Part shown: one piece after another, positions 32,751 to 41,555 of the stretch
Layout: each line of letters opens with the position of its first letter
How positions within the stretch are numbered: the stretch's first letter is position 1
Source: Fimbriimonadaceae bacterium
GTDB lineage: Bacteria; Armatimonadota; Fimbriimonadia; Fimbriimonadales; Fimbriimonadaceae
Assembly: GCA_019454105.1 (NCBI GenBank)
Contig: CP075364.1
Coordinates: 933,362 to 997,361 of the forward strand
Direction: 5' to 3'
Length of the DNA: 64,000 bases
Position numbers and translations under genes: made by a program
Notes under the pieces: generated by a model
Databases searched by the model: none
Seen by the model: only the letters and a program-made list of their open reading frames with translations
What the model was told of the DNA's origin: nothing

Positions 32751-35417
32751 ATGCGGTGGTTCGGGGTTTATCTTGTCCTGCTTTCGCTGCTGCTCTCCAA
32801 CCTATCAGTGACGGGACAGACTTTGGTCTGGCGGGCCACGATCGAATCGAACGGCCCTTCTGCCGACCAAGGGGGGGTCCTCAAGACCGATGCGGCGGGC
32901 CGTGTCCTGTCAGTCGGACACAAGGTCGTTCGGGGAAGCGCCGATTCTGCTGGCGACATTCAGTTCATATGGCGCAACGGCTCCGTAAACCTCTCGGGCG
33001 TGTACCGAAGCCCCAGCGGTCAACCGGTCCGGCTCTACGACGCAGGAATCGACACCAAGGGCGGCACCTACTTGCTTTACCGGGACTTGGGGTTGGCGAA
33101 CTACGGGCTTGGCTTGACCTTGGCCAAGTTCTCTCCGGCGACCGGCAGGCCGCTCTGGACCGTCTCTCTGGCCGAAACAGCCGGGGGAGCACTTGTTGGC
33201 GGCAGGATGGCGATCGACTCGACCGACCACATCGCCATCGGTACCACAGATTCTTCGCCAGTGCGTCCAAGCCGTTTCCGCTTGGCAAGGGTCACGTCGG
33301 ACGGCCGGCTCTTACTGAACCGGTTGCTCGACCGGTCGAGCAACCTCTTTGACCAATTTTCGGCCATCGCGGTTGACACGACTGGCAACGTTTACTTAAC
33401 CGGAAGCGCGGGGCCCGATCCGCGCACCGACCGAAACGCCGTATCCACCACTCAGATCCTCACCTACCGTGTCAGGGCGACCAACGCCTCGATCTTCTGG
33501 ACTCGTCCCTACCCGACTTTCGGGGCGTTCAGTGACATGAAGCTGGCGCTCGATCCGTTCGGCGATGTGATCGTTGGTGCCCTCAGGATCGACGGCACGA
33601 CGCTCGTGACTTCGTTTGCTGCGCTCAAGCTTGCAGGAAACGGTGGGACCACGCTGTGGCATAGAACCTACTCGGCCCCCCAAGGAGGCGATATGACTCT
33701 GACCGATATGGCGGTGCGTGCCGACGGCTCGGTCGTCCTTGCCGGCGATTCATCTGACCCTGTCACTTTCAACCAAGGCGGCCTGGTCGTGGCATGGAAC
33801 CGGTTTGGATCTCCCCTCTGGGCCCGAAACCTTCCTGGAAGCGAGCTCTGGGGCCCCAACGACGTCACAGAGACTTGGTTCAACGACCGCCTGGCGGTCG
33901 ACTCGGCGGGCCATGTCTACTTCGGATCGACAGAGATCGGTTTCGAGGTCTACGGTCGTCTGACCAGCGGCCTCGTGCTGACCCGGCTCAATGGAGCGAC
34001 AGGAGAGATCGTCTGGCGTCGGCCCTATCGGCCGAACGCCACCGGGAGCCAGTCCACCTCAGCAGTCGTGTTGGCCAAGGGAATTCCGATCATTGCCGGA
34101 ACCATCGAGTCTGGGACGATCGAGAACCCGATGATCCAGCACTTCGTTCAAGGAGTCCAGCCTTCGAACGGTACCTCGGCCTGGACTAGCCGGAGCGTGG
34201 TCGGTGTCGGGCCTCAATCAGACCGAATCGAAGCGATCGACGTGGCGGCGAACGGGAACACGGCATGGGCCGGAAGCCAAGGCGGGGCCTTCGCAGTCGG
34301 GCTCGTCAGTCCCACCGGGGGCAGGGTTTGGACCTTCGTCTTCGACGATCAAGAAAAGTTTGGCCCCAAATCAGTCTTCGAGGGCGCCACCCAAGTCAGA
34401 TTCGATCTCGAAGGGCACGTGGTCGCCTTCGGACAGAACCGAGGAGTGGCCGTGGCCGTCCGGCTCAACCGTGTGAATGGGACGCCCCTCTGGACCCGAT
34501 CGCTCGAGACCGCGCCAGCGGGCAGCCTCCTGGTCGATAAGTTCGGCCACATCCTCGTTGGGGTGACCGGAAGTCCGCCCGAGGTCGTCAAGCTTCACAA
34601 GGTCAACGGAAACATCGTCTGGCGAAGACCGTTCGACGCTTCTGGCACGAACGAGGATCTCGTCGCCATGGCGGTCGGTCCGAACGGTGAGGTCTATGCG
34701 ACCGGAAGGAGCTGGGACGAGTCGCTCGGCCCGCCTCATAACCCCAACATGAGGTTCTTCACCGCCAAGTACGACATGCAGACGGGGCAAAGGCTCTGGG
34801 CCCGTGTCCAATCGCCGCCCGTCACGCGCGATGTCCGTCCGACCGCGATCGAAGTCGACCGACTTGGGTTCGTGGTGGTGGCCGGAAGCTGGACTACGGC
34901 CAGGGGATTGGACGCTGTGGTGCTGCGGTACCGGGCTTCCGACGGAGTCCCCAACTGGGTCGTCAGCCGGGACATCGGGAATCAAGACCAGTTCGTCACC
35001 GCCATGGCCCTCTCGCCGGACGGGCAGATCTTCACAGCCGGGACGACGACCGACCCAGTCTCCCTCCTTCACCGGGCCTGGGTCGCGAAGATGAGCCCGT
35101 CCGGAGGGCAGACGCTGTGGCAGACCTTGGGGCCTGCCTATGGCATGAGCGCTCGGCCTTCGGGGATCGCCCTGGCTGCGAACGGCGACGTCCACGTGGT
35201 GGGCACAACGACGCCGGACCGATCCAGCAGTCAGCTCTTCACGACCAGGCTCCTGGGGACGACCGGCGCTGTCTCGGCGGGTCTTCTCATGCCCGGAGCC
35301 GCGATCCAGCCAACAGGTCCGTCCGTCCGGCTCCTCGCCAACGGAAGGCTCCAGATCGGGGCCACGATGATCGGGGCCAAGGGAGATTCAGCCGCCACCC
35401 TGATGCAATTCCGTTAA
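32751..35417 (+). CDS. Secreted beta-propeller repeat protein
   Basis: Exported protein of 888 residues. Signal peptide (F-G-V-Y-L-V-L-L-S-L-L-L-S) is followed by about 15-18 PQQ/SBBP-like blades. The recurring unit has a V-D-x-x-G-x-V-Y/V-x-x-G core and L-N-x-x-x-G-x-x-x-W-x-R-x-Y ends (for example L-N-G-A-T-G-E-I-V-W-R-R-P-Y). No catalytic residues or C-terminal sorting signal were seen. It may be a surface or outer-membrane binding protein. It has AACAAT 10 bases before ATG 32751, a weak promoter candidate. It ends 59 bases before rel. Confidence 0.8.
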   Translation: MRWFGVYLVLLSLLLSNLSVTGQTLVWRATIESNGPSADQGGVLKTDAAGRVLSVGHKVVRGSADSAGDIQFIWRNGSVNLSGVYRSPSGQPVRLYDAGIDTKGGTYLLYRDLGLANYGLGLTLAKFSPATGRPLWTVSLAETAGGALVGGRMAIDSTDHIAIGTTDSSPVRPSRFRLARVTSDGRLLLNRLLDRSSNLFDQFSAIAVDTTGNVYLTGSAGPDPRTDRNAVSTTQILTYRVRATNASIFWTRPYPTFGAFSDMKLALDPFGDVIVGALRIDGTTLVTSFAALKLAGNGGTTLWHRTYSAPQGGDMTLTDMAVRADGSVVLAGDSSDPVTFNQGGLVVAWNRFGSPLWARNLPGSELWGPNDVTETWFNDRLAVDSAGHVYFGSTEIGFEVYGRLTSGLVLTRLNGATGEIVWRRPYRPNATGSQSTSAVVLAKGIPIIAGTIESGTIENPMIQHFVQGVQPSNGTSAWTSRSVVGVGPQSDRIEAIDVAANGNTAWAGSQGGAFAVGLVSPTGGRVWTFVFDDQEKFGPKSVFEGATQVRFDLEGHVVAFGQNRGVAVAVRLNRVNGTPLWTRSLETAPAGSLLVDKFGHILVGVTGSPPEVVKLHKVNGNIVWRRPFDASGTNEDLVAMAVGPNGEVYATGRSWDESLGPPHNPNMRFFTAKYDMQTGQRLWARVQSPPVTRDVRPTAIEVDRLGFVVVAGSWTTARGLDAVVLRYRASDGVPNWVVSRDIGNQDQFVTAMALSPDGQIFTAGTTTDPVSLLHRAWVAKMSPSGGQTLWQTLGPAYGMSARPSGIALAANGDVHVVGTTTPDRSSSQLFTTRLLGTTGAVSAGLLMPGAAIQPTGPSVRLLANGRLQIGATMIGAKGDSAATLMQFR

Positions 35418-35425
35418 TCCTGGTC

Positions 35426-35431
35426 TATACT
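35426..35431 (+). promoter_or_regulatory. -10-like element of rel
   Basis: TATACT, 45 bases before ATG 35477. Unlike most genes here, rel would have a leader of about 38 bases. Confidence 0.45.
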
Positions 35432-35440
35432 TTTCCTGGC

Positions 35441-35465
35441 CCCGCTGATCTTTCTGTTCGGCGGG
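35441..35465 (+). promoter_or_regulatory. Hairpin in the rel leader
   Basis: CCCGCTGA pairs with TCGGCGGG (one G-T pair) around a 9-base loop. It would form at the very 5' end of the rel mRNA and ends 11 bases before the ATG. It could affect translation or end transcription from the gene before. Confidence 0.45.
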
Positions 35466-35476
35466 TGCTTTCGGAT

Positions 35477-37699
35477 ATGGCCTCCGTCCCCGAGCCCGCG
35501 GTCGAGACGCAGACGCCGCCCGATCTGGCCGCTCTGCTTGAGTCGGTGCGCCTTCATCATCCCGAAGACGACCTTCGAACGGTCGAACGCGCCTACCAAG
35601 TCGCGGCCCAAGCCCACATCGGTCAGGTCAGAGTTTCTGGAGATCCATACATCAGCCATCCCGTGGCCGTCGCCCAGATCGTGGCCGACCTCAGGATGGA
35701 CATCGACTCGGTCGTCGCATCGCTGCTGCACGACGTGGTCGAGGACACTTCGGTCTCCATCGAGTCCATCGCCCTGGAGTTCGGAGCCGAGGTGGCCCAC
35801 TTGGTCGAAGGCGTGACCAAGCTCAAAATGAACAACCAGGCCGGAGAAAGCCCGAGTCAACGGGCCGCCGCCGAAACGACCCGGGCGGCAGAGAGCCTCC
35901 GCAAGATGCTCCTCGCCATGGCCCAAGACATCCGGGTCATGGTCATCAAGCTCGCTGACCGGCTCCACAATATGAGGACGGTCGGCAGCCTGCCGCCTGA
36001 AAAGCAGACCCGGATCGCCAACGAGACCCTGGACATCTATGCGCCTCTGGCCGCCCGCCTTGGTATCTGGCAAGTGAAATGGCAGCTCGAAGACCTGGCC
36101 TTCAAGGCCCTGCACCCCAAGGAGTTCGCGGAGATCAGCGAGTTGGTGGCCAAGAGCCGGACGACTCGTGAGGACGAGCTTCATCGGGCGACGGAGCAGC
36201 TCCAGGAGCAGCTCGTCGAGCGGGGTCTGGGCCACGCGGTCATCACTTCACGGCCCAAACACCTCTTCAGCATCTTCAACAAGATCGTCAAACAGGGATT
36301 CCAGTTCGAGGAGATCTATGACCTCCAAGCGATGCGGGTGCTGGTGAACGAGCCGTACGAGTGCTATCTCGTCCTTGGGCTCGTGCACGATCTCTGGTTG
36401 CCAATGCCCGGCTTATTCACCGACTTCATCGCGATGCCCAAGCCGAACGGCTACCAGTCCCTCCATACGAAGGTGATCGGGCCCGGCGGAGAGCCCCTCG
36501 AGATCCAGATCCGCACCCACGAGATGCACGAGATCGCCGAGTTCGGCGTCGCGGCACATTGGACTTACAAGGAGGGCAACACCAAGGACGACGTCGCTGC
36601 CCTGAGCGACCTCCGCAAGCAACTTTTTGACTGGTCGAGCGACTCGCGTACATCAAGCGACTTCCTCCGTACGGTCACTACCGACCTCTTCAGCGAGCAA
36701 GTCTTCGTCTTCACGCCCAAAGGGGACGTCCTCGACCTTCCGCGGGACTCGACTCCGGTCGACTTTGCCTTCAGGGTCCATTCCGACATCGGCCTCCGGC
36801 TCGTCGGGGCCAAGGTGAACGGCACCATGGTGCCCCTTCATCACCGGCTCCAGAACGGCGACGTCGTCGAGCTCATCACCCGTAGTAACGCCCAACCTAG
36901 CCTCGACTGGCTCGAGTTCATCAAGAGCCAGCACACCCGGTCGAAGCTCCGCGCCTACTTCCGAAGGCGAAACCGCTCAGAAAGCGTGGCCCGAGGTCGC
37001 GAGGCTGTCGATCGTGGCCTCAAGGCGGCCGGGATCGACCCCCGGCTCTGGCTCGGCGACGACCGACTCAACGACCTGGCCAAGGAGTTCAAAGACTGCG
37101 AGAAGGGCGAGGACGTCCTTGCTAGGGTCGGCGAAGGTCTCGTGAGCGTCCAGAGCTTCGTCGAGAAGGTCCGGAAAGTGTTCAAGGACCAGCAGCCCGA
37201 GCTTGGGATCAAGACACGGGCCGCAGCCAGGGAGGCCACTCTCATCGAGGGCGGCATCGACAACGTGATGTACCGCCGGGCCAAGTGCTGTCTGCCGGTC
37301 CCTGGGGAGGACGTGGTTGGCTATGTCGCCCGAGCAAGGGGCATCGTCATCCATCGGCGGGTATGTCCGAACGCCATGAGGCTGATGGAAACGGAGGCGG
37401 AGCGGACGATTCCTTTGGACTGGCCCGAAGACGGCGCCGCCCACTCCGTGCTCCTCAAGATCGTTGCCGTGAACCGACAAGGGCTCTTGATGGACATTTC
37501 GACGATCTTGGGAGAGACCAAGACCAACGTCAGCGGGCTTGAGGTCCGCACGCTGCCGAACCATACGGCTGAAATGGACCTCACGATCGACGTGACCGAC
37601 ACCACCCACCTCCAATCGGTGATGAACAAGATCGGCAACTTTTCAGACGTGATCTCGATCTTGCGCGTGTTCGACCAAAAGACACCGCAGAAGTCTTAG
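35477..37699 (+). CDS. rel: Bifunctional (p)ppGpp synthetase/hydrolase
   Basis: RelA/SpoT-type alarmone enzyme of 740 residues. The HD hydrolase domain has H-P-V-A-V-A and L-L-H-D-V-V-E-D-T (about 60-100). The synthetase domain follows with M-P-K-P-N-G-Y-Q-S-L-H-T-K-V (about 318-331). Then come TGS (F-T-P-K-G-D-V-L-D-L-P, about 412), a C-terminal helical/zinc-finger-like region with K-C-C-L-P-V-P-G, and ACT. Both catalytic halves look intact, so it should make and break (p)ppGpp. The frame is open for 120 codons upstream inside the previous gene; ATG 35477 fits the family start. Its stop overlaps that of the convergent gene by 4 bases (TTAG). Confidence 0.95.
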   Translation: MASVPEPAVETQTPPDLAALLESVRLHHPEDDLRTVERAYQVAAQAHIGQVRVSGDPYISHPVAVAQIVADLRMDIDSVVASLLHDVVEDTSVSIESIALEFGAEVAHLVEGVTKLKMNNQAGESPSQRAAAETTRAAESLRKMLLAMAQDIRVMVIKLADRLHNMRTVGSLPPEKQTRIANETLDIYAPLAARLGIWQVKWQLEDLAFKALHPKEFAEISELVAKSRTTREDELHRATEQLQEQLVERGLGHAVITSRPKHLFSIFNKIVKQGFQFEEIYDLQAMRVLVNEPYECYLVLGLVHDLWLPMPGLFTDFIAMPKPNGYQSLHTKVIGPGGEPLEIQIRTHEMHEIAEFGVAAHWTYKEGNTKDDVAALSDLRKQLFDWSSDSRTSSDFLRTVTTDLFSEQVFVFTPKGDVLDLPRDSTPVDFAFRVHSDIGLRLVGAKVNGTMVPLHHRLQNGDVVELITRSNAQPSLDWLEFIKSQHTRSKLRAYFRRRNRSESVARGREAVDRGLKAAGIDPRLWLGDDRLNDLAKEFKDCEKGEDVLARVGEGLVSVQSFVEKVRKVFKDQQPELGIKTRAAAREATLIEGGIDNVMYRRAKCCLPVPGEDVVGYVARARGIVIHRRVCPNAMRLMETEAERTIPLDWPEDGAAHSVLLKIVAVNRQGLLMDISTILGETKTNVSGLEVRTLPNHTAEMDLTIDVTDTTHLQSVMNKIGNFSDVISILRVFDQKTPQKS

Positions 37700-38559
37700 T
37701 GTTCTGCTGTGGCTGTGGCCCGCAATTGAGACCGACCCTCGACCTTCGCCGCGACAGTTCCCGAATCGAGCCAAAGGAGGAGGCCCGCTTGAGAACCTTG
37801 AATCGAGCCACTTGGAACCTGGATCTCGGGCAGTTCCCCACAGACCCCTCCCTTGATGGCTAAGACAGAGGCTTGGGAGCCCGAGAAGGTCGCTTCGTCG
37901 TCGTCGACTTCGACCACGCCGCTGAAGCAATAGACGACCCCGTCGACCAAGACAGGGGCCTCGCCAAAAACCGGGACGCCAAGGCTCATGGAGCCAGGAA
38001 CTTGGGCTGAGACCCACCAGCGACCCGGCCCTATCTGCCGCACGGAGGTGTGCGACGGCCCCGACTGGGCGAAGCTCCACGTGTCCAACGAAGTGTGATC
38101 CACTTTCAGTTGGAACTGTCCTGCCTGGAGCCTCGAAGCAGGTGAATGCGTGAGGAATGCCCCGTGCCTCACCGACAACGAGCCCAGGAGTCCCCATGTC
38201 GATCCTCTCAGAAAGTCGAGCTGAAAGTCGCTGACCGTATAGCCGTTGGCCGAAGCCTCAAAGCAGAAAGAACCGGCCAAACTCGATCGGCCCACCGCCT
38301 GCAGGTCAAGAGCTCCTTGAACGCCGATCTTGGCGGGCCGGGCCGTGCCCTTTCCGACCTTTTCCGACAAGGTTAACGAACCATCAGACTCTGAAGCTTG
38401 GTTCCTTTCTCCGACCAGCCACCCAAGGAGGTCCATGCGGCAAATCATCCGGCCCTCAAAAGCACTGGAGTCACTGTCAAAGGTGAACTCGTAGCTTTGG
38501 GCCGGTAGCCAAGAAACAGCCCCCAGCACCAGGACGGCGCTCCACAGCCTCAAGCTCAT
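37696..38559 (-). CDS. Secreted protein of unknown function
   Basis: Product of 287 residues with a signal peptide (L-W-S-A-V-L-V-L-G-A-V-S-W-L-P-A-Q-S) and a beta-rich mature part with many Gly, Ser and Val residues. F-E-F/F-T-F-D-S-D-S near the N-terminus and W-W-V-S-A-Q-V-P-G-S hint at a jelly-roll-like domain of the kind found in Armatimonadota and Planctomycetes secreted proteins, but no family is recognised. There is no C-terminal sorting motif. It lies 88 bases after lepB on the same strand. Confidence 0.7.
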   Translation of the reverse strand: MSLRLWSAVLVLGAVSWLPAQSYEFTFDSDSSAFEGRMICRMDLLGWLVGERNQASESDGSLTLSEKVGKGTARPAKIGVQGALDLQAVGRSSLAGSFCFEASANGYTVSDFQLDFLRGSTWGLLGSLSVRHGAFLTHSPASRLQAGQFQLKVDHTSLDTWSFAQSGPSHTSVRQIGPGRWWVSAQVPGSMSLGVPVFGEAPVLVDGVVYCFSGVVEVDDDEATFSGSQASVLAIKGGVCGELPEIQVPSGSIQGSQAGLLLWLDSGTVAAKVEGRSQLRATATAEH

Positions 38560-38647
38560 GGTTGGATCGTTCCACGACCCTGAGGATCTTGGTTGCCTGG
38601 GTTCTAGAAAACCCGTCAGTCACCCGGCCAGTAGCCCAGCGGGCTTG

Positions 38648-39586
38648 TCAGTTGGTCAGGCCCCACCGGTGCACCGGCAGGAAAATGAACCAGGATTTAG
38701 CGATGATGTCCTCGCGCTTGACGAGCCCCCAGCCCCGGCCGTCAAACGACCCGTTCCGGTTGTCGCCCATGAACAGATAGTGACCCGGGGGCACGGCAGC
38801 CGGGGGCGCCTCCAGCCATCGCAATCGCGTCTGTCTGTCGTCCATCGGCGGCGTGAAGGGTTCGGCGGCCGCCGTCACCGACATCGGCGCGTTCACACTC
38901 GAAGACACCAAGTCGGGATACTGAATCGCGTCCGGTGCGTACTGCACGGGGACATACCGGTCTCCGTCCTTCACCAGCTTGAAGTTTGGCGAGACCACCG
39001 AGGCCCACTGCTCCTTCGGCAAGACTTTCGTTGCCGTGTTGTCCGTGTAGTCGACCCACGGTTCGGGAATCTGTTGCCCGTTCACGTACAGCTGCTTGTC
39101 CTTCCACTCGACTGTGTCTCCGGGCAGGCCGATCAGGCGCTTGATGAAGCTGGTGTCCGCCGGTTGGCCCGGAAAAAGAGCATAGGGCGGTGGCTTGAAG
39201 ACCACAATGTCGAACCTCTTCGGGTCGCTCGTCCTGTAAACCCACTTGTTGGCGACGATGAACTCCCCAGGATTGATCGTGCTCACCATCGAGCCGGTAG
39301 GAATGTTGAAGGTCTGGATCCCGAACGGGCGCACGAGCATGAAGACGACGATGGCGGCATAAACTACGGCGTCGGAGATCTCATTGGTGATCTTCGCCAC
39401 GGTGTAGAGCCCAGTCCTGAGGTGCCGAGGCGTCGACTTCAGATAATGGGAGAGGGCCAGGCGGACGATGGTGCCGGCCACACCGACCCACACGATCGCG
39501 CTGATGGGAGTCCTGGCCAGCCTGTCGACGAACTGGAGCATGTTGCTTGGCTCCTGCTGAGCCAGGAAGTCCAGCGGGCCGAGCAC
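38648..39586 (-). CDS. lepB: Signal peptidase I
   Basis: Membrane protease of 312 residues that cleaves Sec and Tat signal peptides. Two N-terminal helices (about 27-44 and 72-90) precede box B with the nucleophile Ser99 (I-P-T-G-S-M), box D with the general base Lys149 (F-I-K-R-L-I-G-L-P-G-D) and box E G-D-N-R-N-G-S-F-D-G-R-G. The start is GTG 39586, 3 bases after the rplS stop, so it is cotranscribed with rplS and trmD, a common bacterial arrangement. The N-terminal first 15 residues are not family-like, so a later start is possible. Confidence 0.94.
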   Translation of the reverse strand: MLGPLDFLAQQEPSNMLQFVDRLARTPISAIVWVGVAGTIVRLALSHYLKSTPRHLRTGLYTVAKITNEISDAVVYAAIVVFMLVRPFGIQTFNIPTGSMVSTINPGEFIVANKWVYRTSDPKRFDIVVFKPPPYALFPGQPADTSFIKRLIGLPGDTVEWKDKQLYVNGQQIPEPWVDYTDNTATKVLPKEQWASVVSPNFKLVKDGDRYVPVQYAPDAIQYPDLVSSSVNAPMSVTAAAEPFTPPMDDRQTRLRWLEAPPAAVPPGHYLFMGDNRNGSFDGRGWGLVKREDIIAKSWFIFLPVHRWGLTN

Positions 39587-39589
39587 GGC

Positions 39590-39940
39590 TTAGCGGCGTT
39601 CCTCGATCCGGGCAGCCTTGCCGACCTTGTCTCGAAGGTAATAAAGCTTGGCCCTTCGAACCTTGCCCCGGCGGGTGATCTCGAACTTGGCCACCAGCGG
39701 CGAGTGGACCGGGAACGTCCTCTCGACTCCGATCCCGCTGGAGATCTTCCGGATGGTCACGTTCTTTTGGATCCCGCCGTGCCGGACGGCGATCACGGTG
39801 CCTTCGAAGACCTGGATGCGCTCTTTGCCGCCTTCCCGAACCTTGACGTGCGCCTTCACGGTATCGCCAGGCCTAATGTCCGGCTGTTCTTCTTTCATGT
39901 AGGGCTGCACCACGCTTTCAAGGATCGCTTGCTTGTTCAT
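39590..39940 (-). CDS. rplS: Ribosomal protein L19
   Basis: Large-subunit protein of 116 residues at the 30S-50S interface. [25 protein letters not shown] and [13 protein letters not shown] are diagnostic. GGAG precedes the ATG. A TATAAT overlapping the trmD stop gives it a second promoter and a leader of about 35 bases, possibly to raise L19 above TrmD. Confidence 0.97.
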   Translation of the reverse strand: MNKQAILESVVQPYMKEEQPDIRPGDTVKAHVKVREGGKERIQVFEGTVIAVRHGGIQKNVTIRKISSGIGVERTFPVHSPLVAKFEITRRGKVRRAKLYYLRDKVGKAARIEERR

Positions 39941-39982
39941 CGTCCCCGCTCCAGGGTCGGCCTTTCGGTTGGCCGGAAGCGG

Positions 39983-39988
39983 ATTATA
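39983..39988 (-). promoter_or_regulatory. Internal -10-like element between trmD and rplS
   Basis: TATAAT on the minus strand overlapping the trmD stop codon, 42 bases before the rplS ATG. Confidence 0.45.
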
Positions 39989-40703
39989 GCAATCCGAGGT
40001 CGTCTGGCCTTAGGTCTGCTCGGCTAAAAAGATCCGGCCTTTCTTCCCGAGTCCTCGCCAGCTGTCGAGACCGCCGCCACCGGGCGACCGCCGCGTGGTC
40101 GCCGGAAGTCAGGACCTCGGGAACGCGGCTCCCAAGGAACTCGGCTGGTTTGGTGTAGAGCGGGAATCCTAGCAGCCCGTCGGCGTGCGAGTCGTCCTCA
40201 TGGCTCCGAGGGTCGCCCAAAACTCCTGGGAGCAGCCGCACGACCGCGTCCGCCATAACGAGTGCTGGAAGCTCCCCTCCGGTCAAGACATAGTCGCCGA
40301 TCGAATAGGCCTCAGTCACAAGCCTTTCGCGGACGCGCTCGTCGATGCCTTCATAGTGCCCGCAAACGAAGACCAGCCGTTCCTCATGGGCCCACCTTTG
40401 GGCCTCACGCTGGCCGAAGAGCGGCGCGGCAGGGTCGGTCAGCACTACCGGACAGCTTCGTGAACCTGGTGCGCCGATCTCCAGGCTTTCGAGGGCCGCG
40501 TGCACGACCGGCGCCATCATCACCATTCCCGGACCTCCACCATAAGGGCTGTCGTCGACCGTGCGGTGCTTGTCGGTCGCGAAATCGCGAGGGTTCGTGG
40601 CCCAGAACTCTGCCAGACCAGCCGCTTGCGCCCGGGCAAGAATACTGTGGCCCACCGCCCCAAGCACCATCTCAGGGAAAAGGGTCACAAAGTCGATCCG
40701 CAC
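39984..40703 (-). CDS. trmD: tRNA (guanine37-N1)-methyltransferase
   Basis: Product of 239 residues. The start [11 protein letters not shown] and the trefoil-knot segment [14 protein letters not shown], then [14 protein letters not shown], are diagnostic. It methylates G37 next to the anticodon to prevent frameshifts. The start is GTG 40703 with TAGTCT 8 bases upstream. It heads the trmD-rplS-lepB run and is divergent from the HAD gene. Confidence 0.97.
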   Translation of the reverse strand: MRIDFVTLFPEMVLGAVGHSILARAQAAGLAEFWATNPRDFATDKHRTVDDSPYGGGPGMVMMAPVVHAALESLEIGAPGSRSCPVVLTDPAAPLFGQREAQRWAHEERLVFVCGHYEGIDERVRERLVTEAYSIGDYVLTGGELPALVMADAVVRLLPGVLGDPRSHEDDSHADGLLGFPLYTKPAEFLGSRVPEVLTSGDHAAVARWRRSRQLARTREERPDLFSRADLRPDDLGLL

Positions 40704-40711
40704 AGAGAGAA

Positions 40712-40717
40712 AGACTA
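40712..40717 (-). promoter_or_regulatory. -10-like element of trmD
   Basis: TAGTCT on the minus strand, 8 bases before GTG 40703. Confidence 0.4.
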
Positions 40718-40755
40718 CCTCTAGGATCGACTCAAGCCGAGCGGCCCCAGCGACC

Positions 40756-40761
40756 TATAAT
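40756..40761 (+). promoter_or_regulatory. -10 element of the HAD phosphatase gene
   Basis: Perfect TATAAT, 8 bases before ATG 40770. The clearest example of the close -10 arrangement in this window. Confidence 0.6.
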
Positions 40762-40769
40762 GAGAGTTG

Positions 40770-41549
40770 ATGCCGCCACTCGACCAGGTTCAAGCTGTCT
40801 TTTTCGACCTGGACGACACTTTGTGCGGCTATTGGGACGCGGCCAAGACCGGGCTCAGGGCCGCGTTCGACCTGCATCCTGCCCCTGGGAAGACGACCGA
40901 GGAGATGCTCGCGGCTTGGGCCAACGAGTTCCGCCGCTTTGCCCACGAGCTGAAGACGTCACACTGGTACGAGATCTATCTCACCCAAGGCGGGGTCACA
41001 CGTGTCCAACTCATCAACGAGACCCTGCAAAGCCTCGGGATCGACGATCCCGAGCTAGCCTGGCGGATCGGCGACGCCTACGGTCGCGAGCGCGACGCCC
41101 GGCTCAAGCTGTTCCCCGAGGCGATCGAGATCCTTGACGCGCTCAAGGGCCGGTTCCCTCTCGGACTGATCACGAACGGGCCTGCCGACATCCAGCGCCA
41201 AGAGATCGAGACCCTCGGGATCGGCGACTACTTCGACCATGTGTTCATCGAAGGCGAACTGGGACTCGGCAAGCCTCACCCGACCGTAATGCGCCGGGCC
41301 GAGCGGTCGGTCGGGCTCAATGGCCGGCAGATCCTCTTTGTCGGCAACAGCTATGCCCATGACATCGTCCCCGCCCATGAAGCGGGTTGGGCCACCGCAT
41401 GGGTGCGAAGGCCGAGCGACGTCCCGCCCAGTTCGCGGACGGGACAACCCGAGGAAAAGCCCGAAGGCGGCCCCGATCCCGACCTCGTCATGAACGACCT
41501 GCGCCCGCTCTTGGGCGCGCTCGTCGGCGCCGGGGCCCAGCGAGGCTAA
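40770..41549 (+). CDS. HAD-superfamily hydrolase (YjjG/N-acylneuraminate-9-phosphatase-like)
   Basis: Phosphatase of 259 residues. Motif I F-F-D-L-D-D-T-L (nucleophile Asp), motif II L-I-T-N-G, the motif III lysine in L-G-K-P-H-P and motif IV V-G-N-S-Y-A-H-D-I are intact. The alpha-helical cap lies between motifs I and II. Family members dephosphorylate nucleotides or sugar phosphates; the substrate is unknown. The C-terminus has a Pro/Gly-rich extension (about 215-240) outside the core fold. ATG 40770 is preferred to TTG 40767 on the basis of TATAAT spacing. Confidence 0.88.
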   Translation: MPPLDQVQAVFFDLDDTLCGYWDAAKTGLRAAFDLHPAPGKTTEEMLAAWANEFRRFAHELKTSHWYEIYLTQGGVTRVQLINETLQSLGIDDPELAWRIGDAYGRERDARLKLFPEAIEILDALKGRFPLGLITNGPADIQRQEIETLGIGDYFDHVFIEGELGLGKPHPTVMRRAERSVGLNGRQILFVGNSYAHDIVPAHEAGWATAWVRRPSDVPPSSRTGQPEEKPEGGPDPDLVMNDLRPLLGALVGAGAQRG

Positions 41550-41555
41550 ACCCCT

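Noticed and set aside
38558-40027. 489-codon plus-strand frame opposite lepB and rplS
   Set aside because: Antisense to two certain genes.
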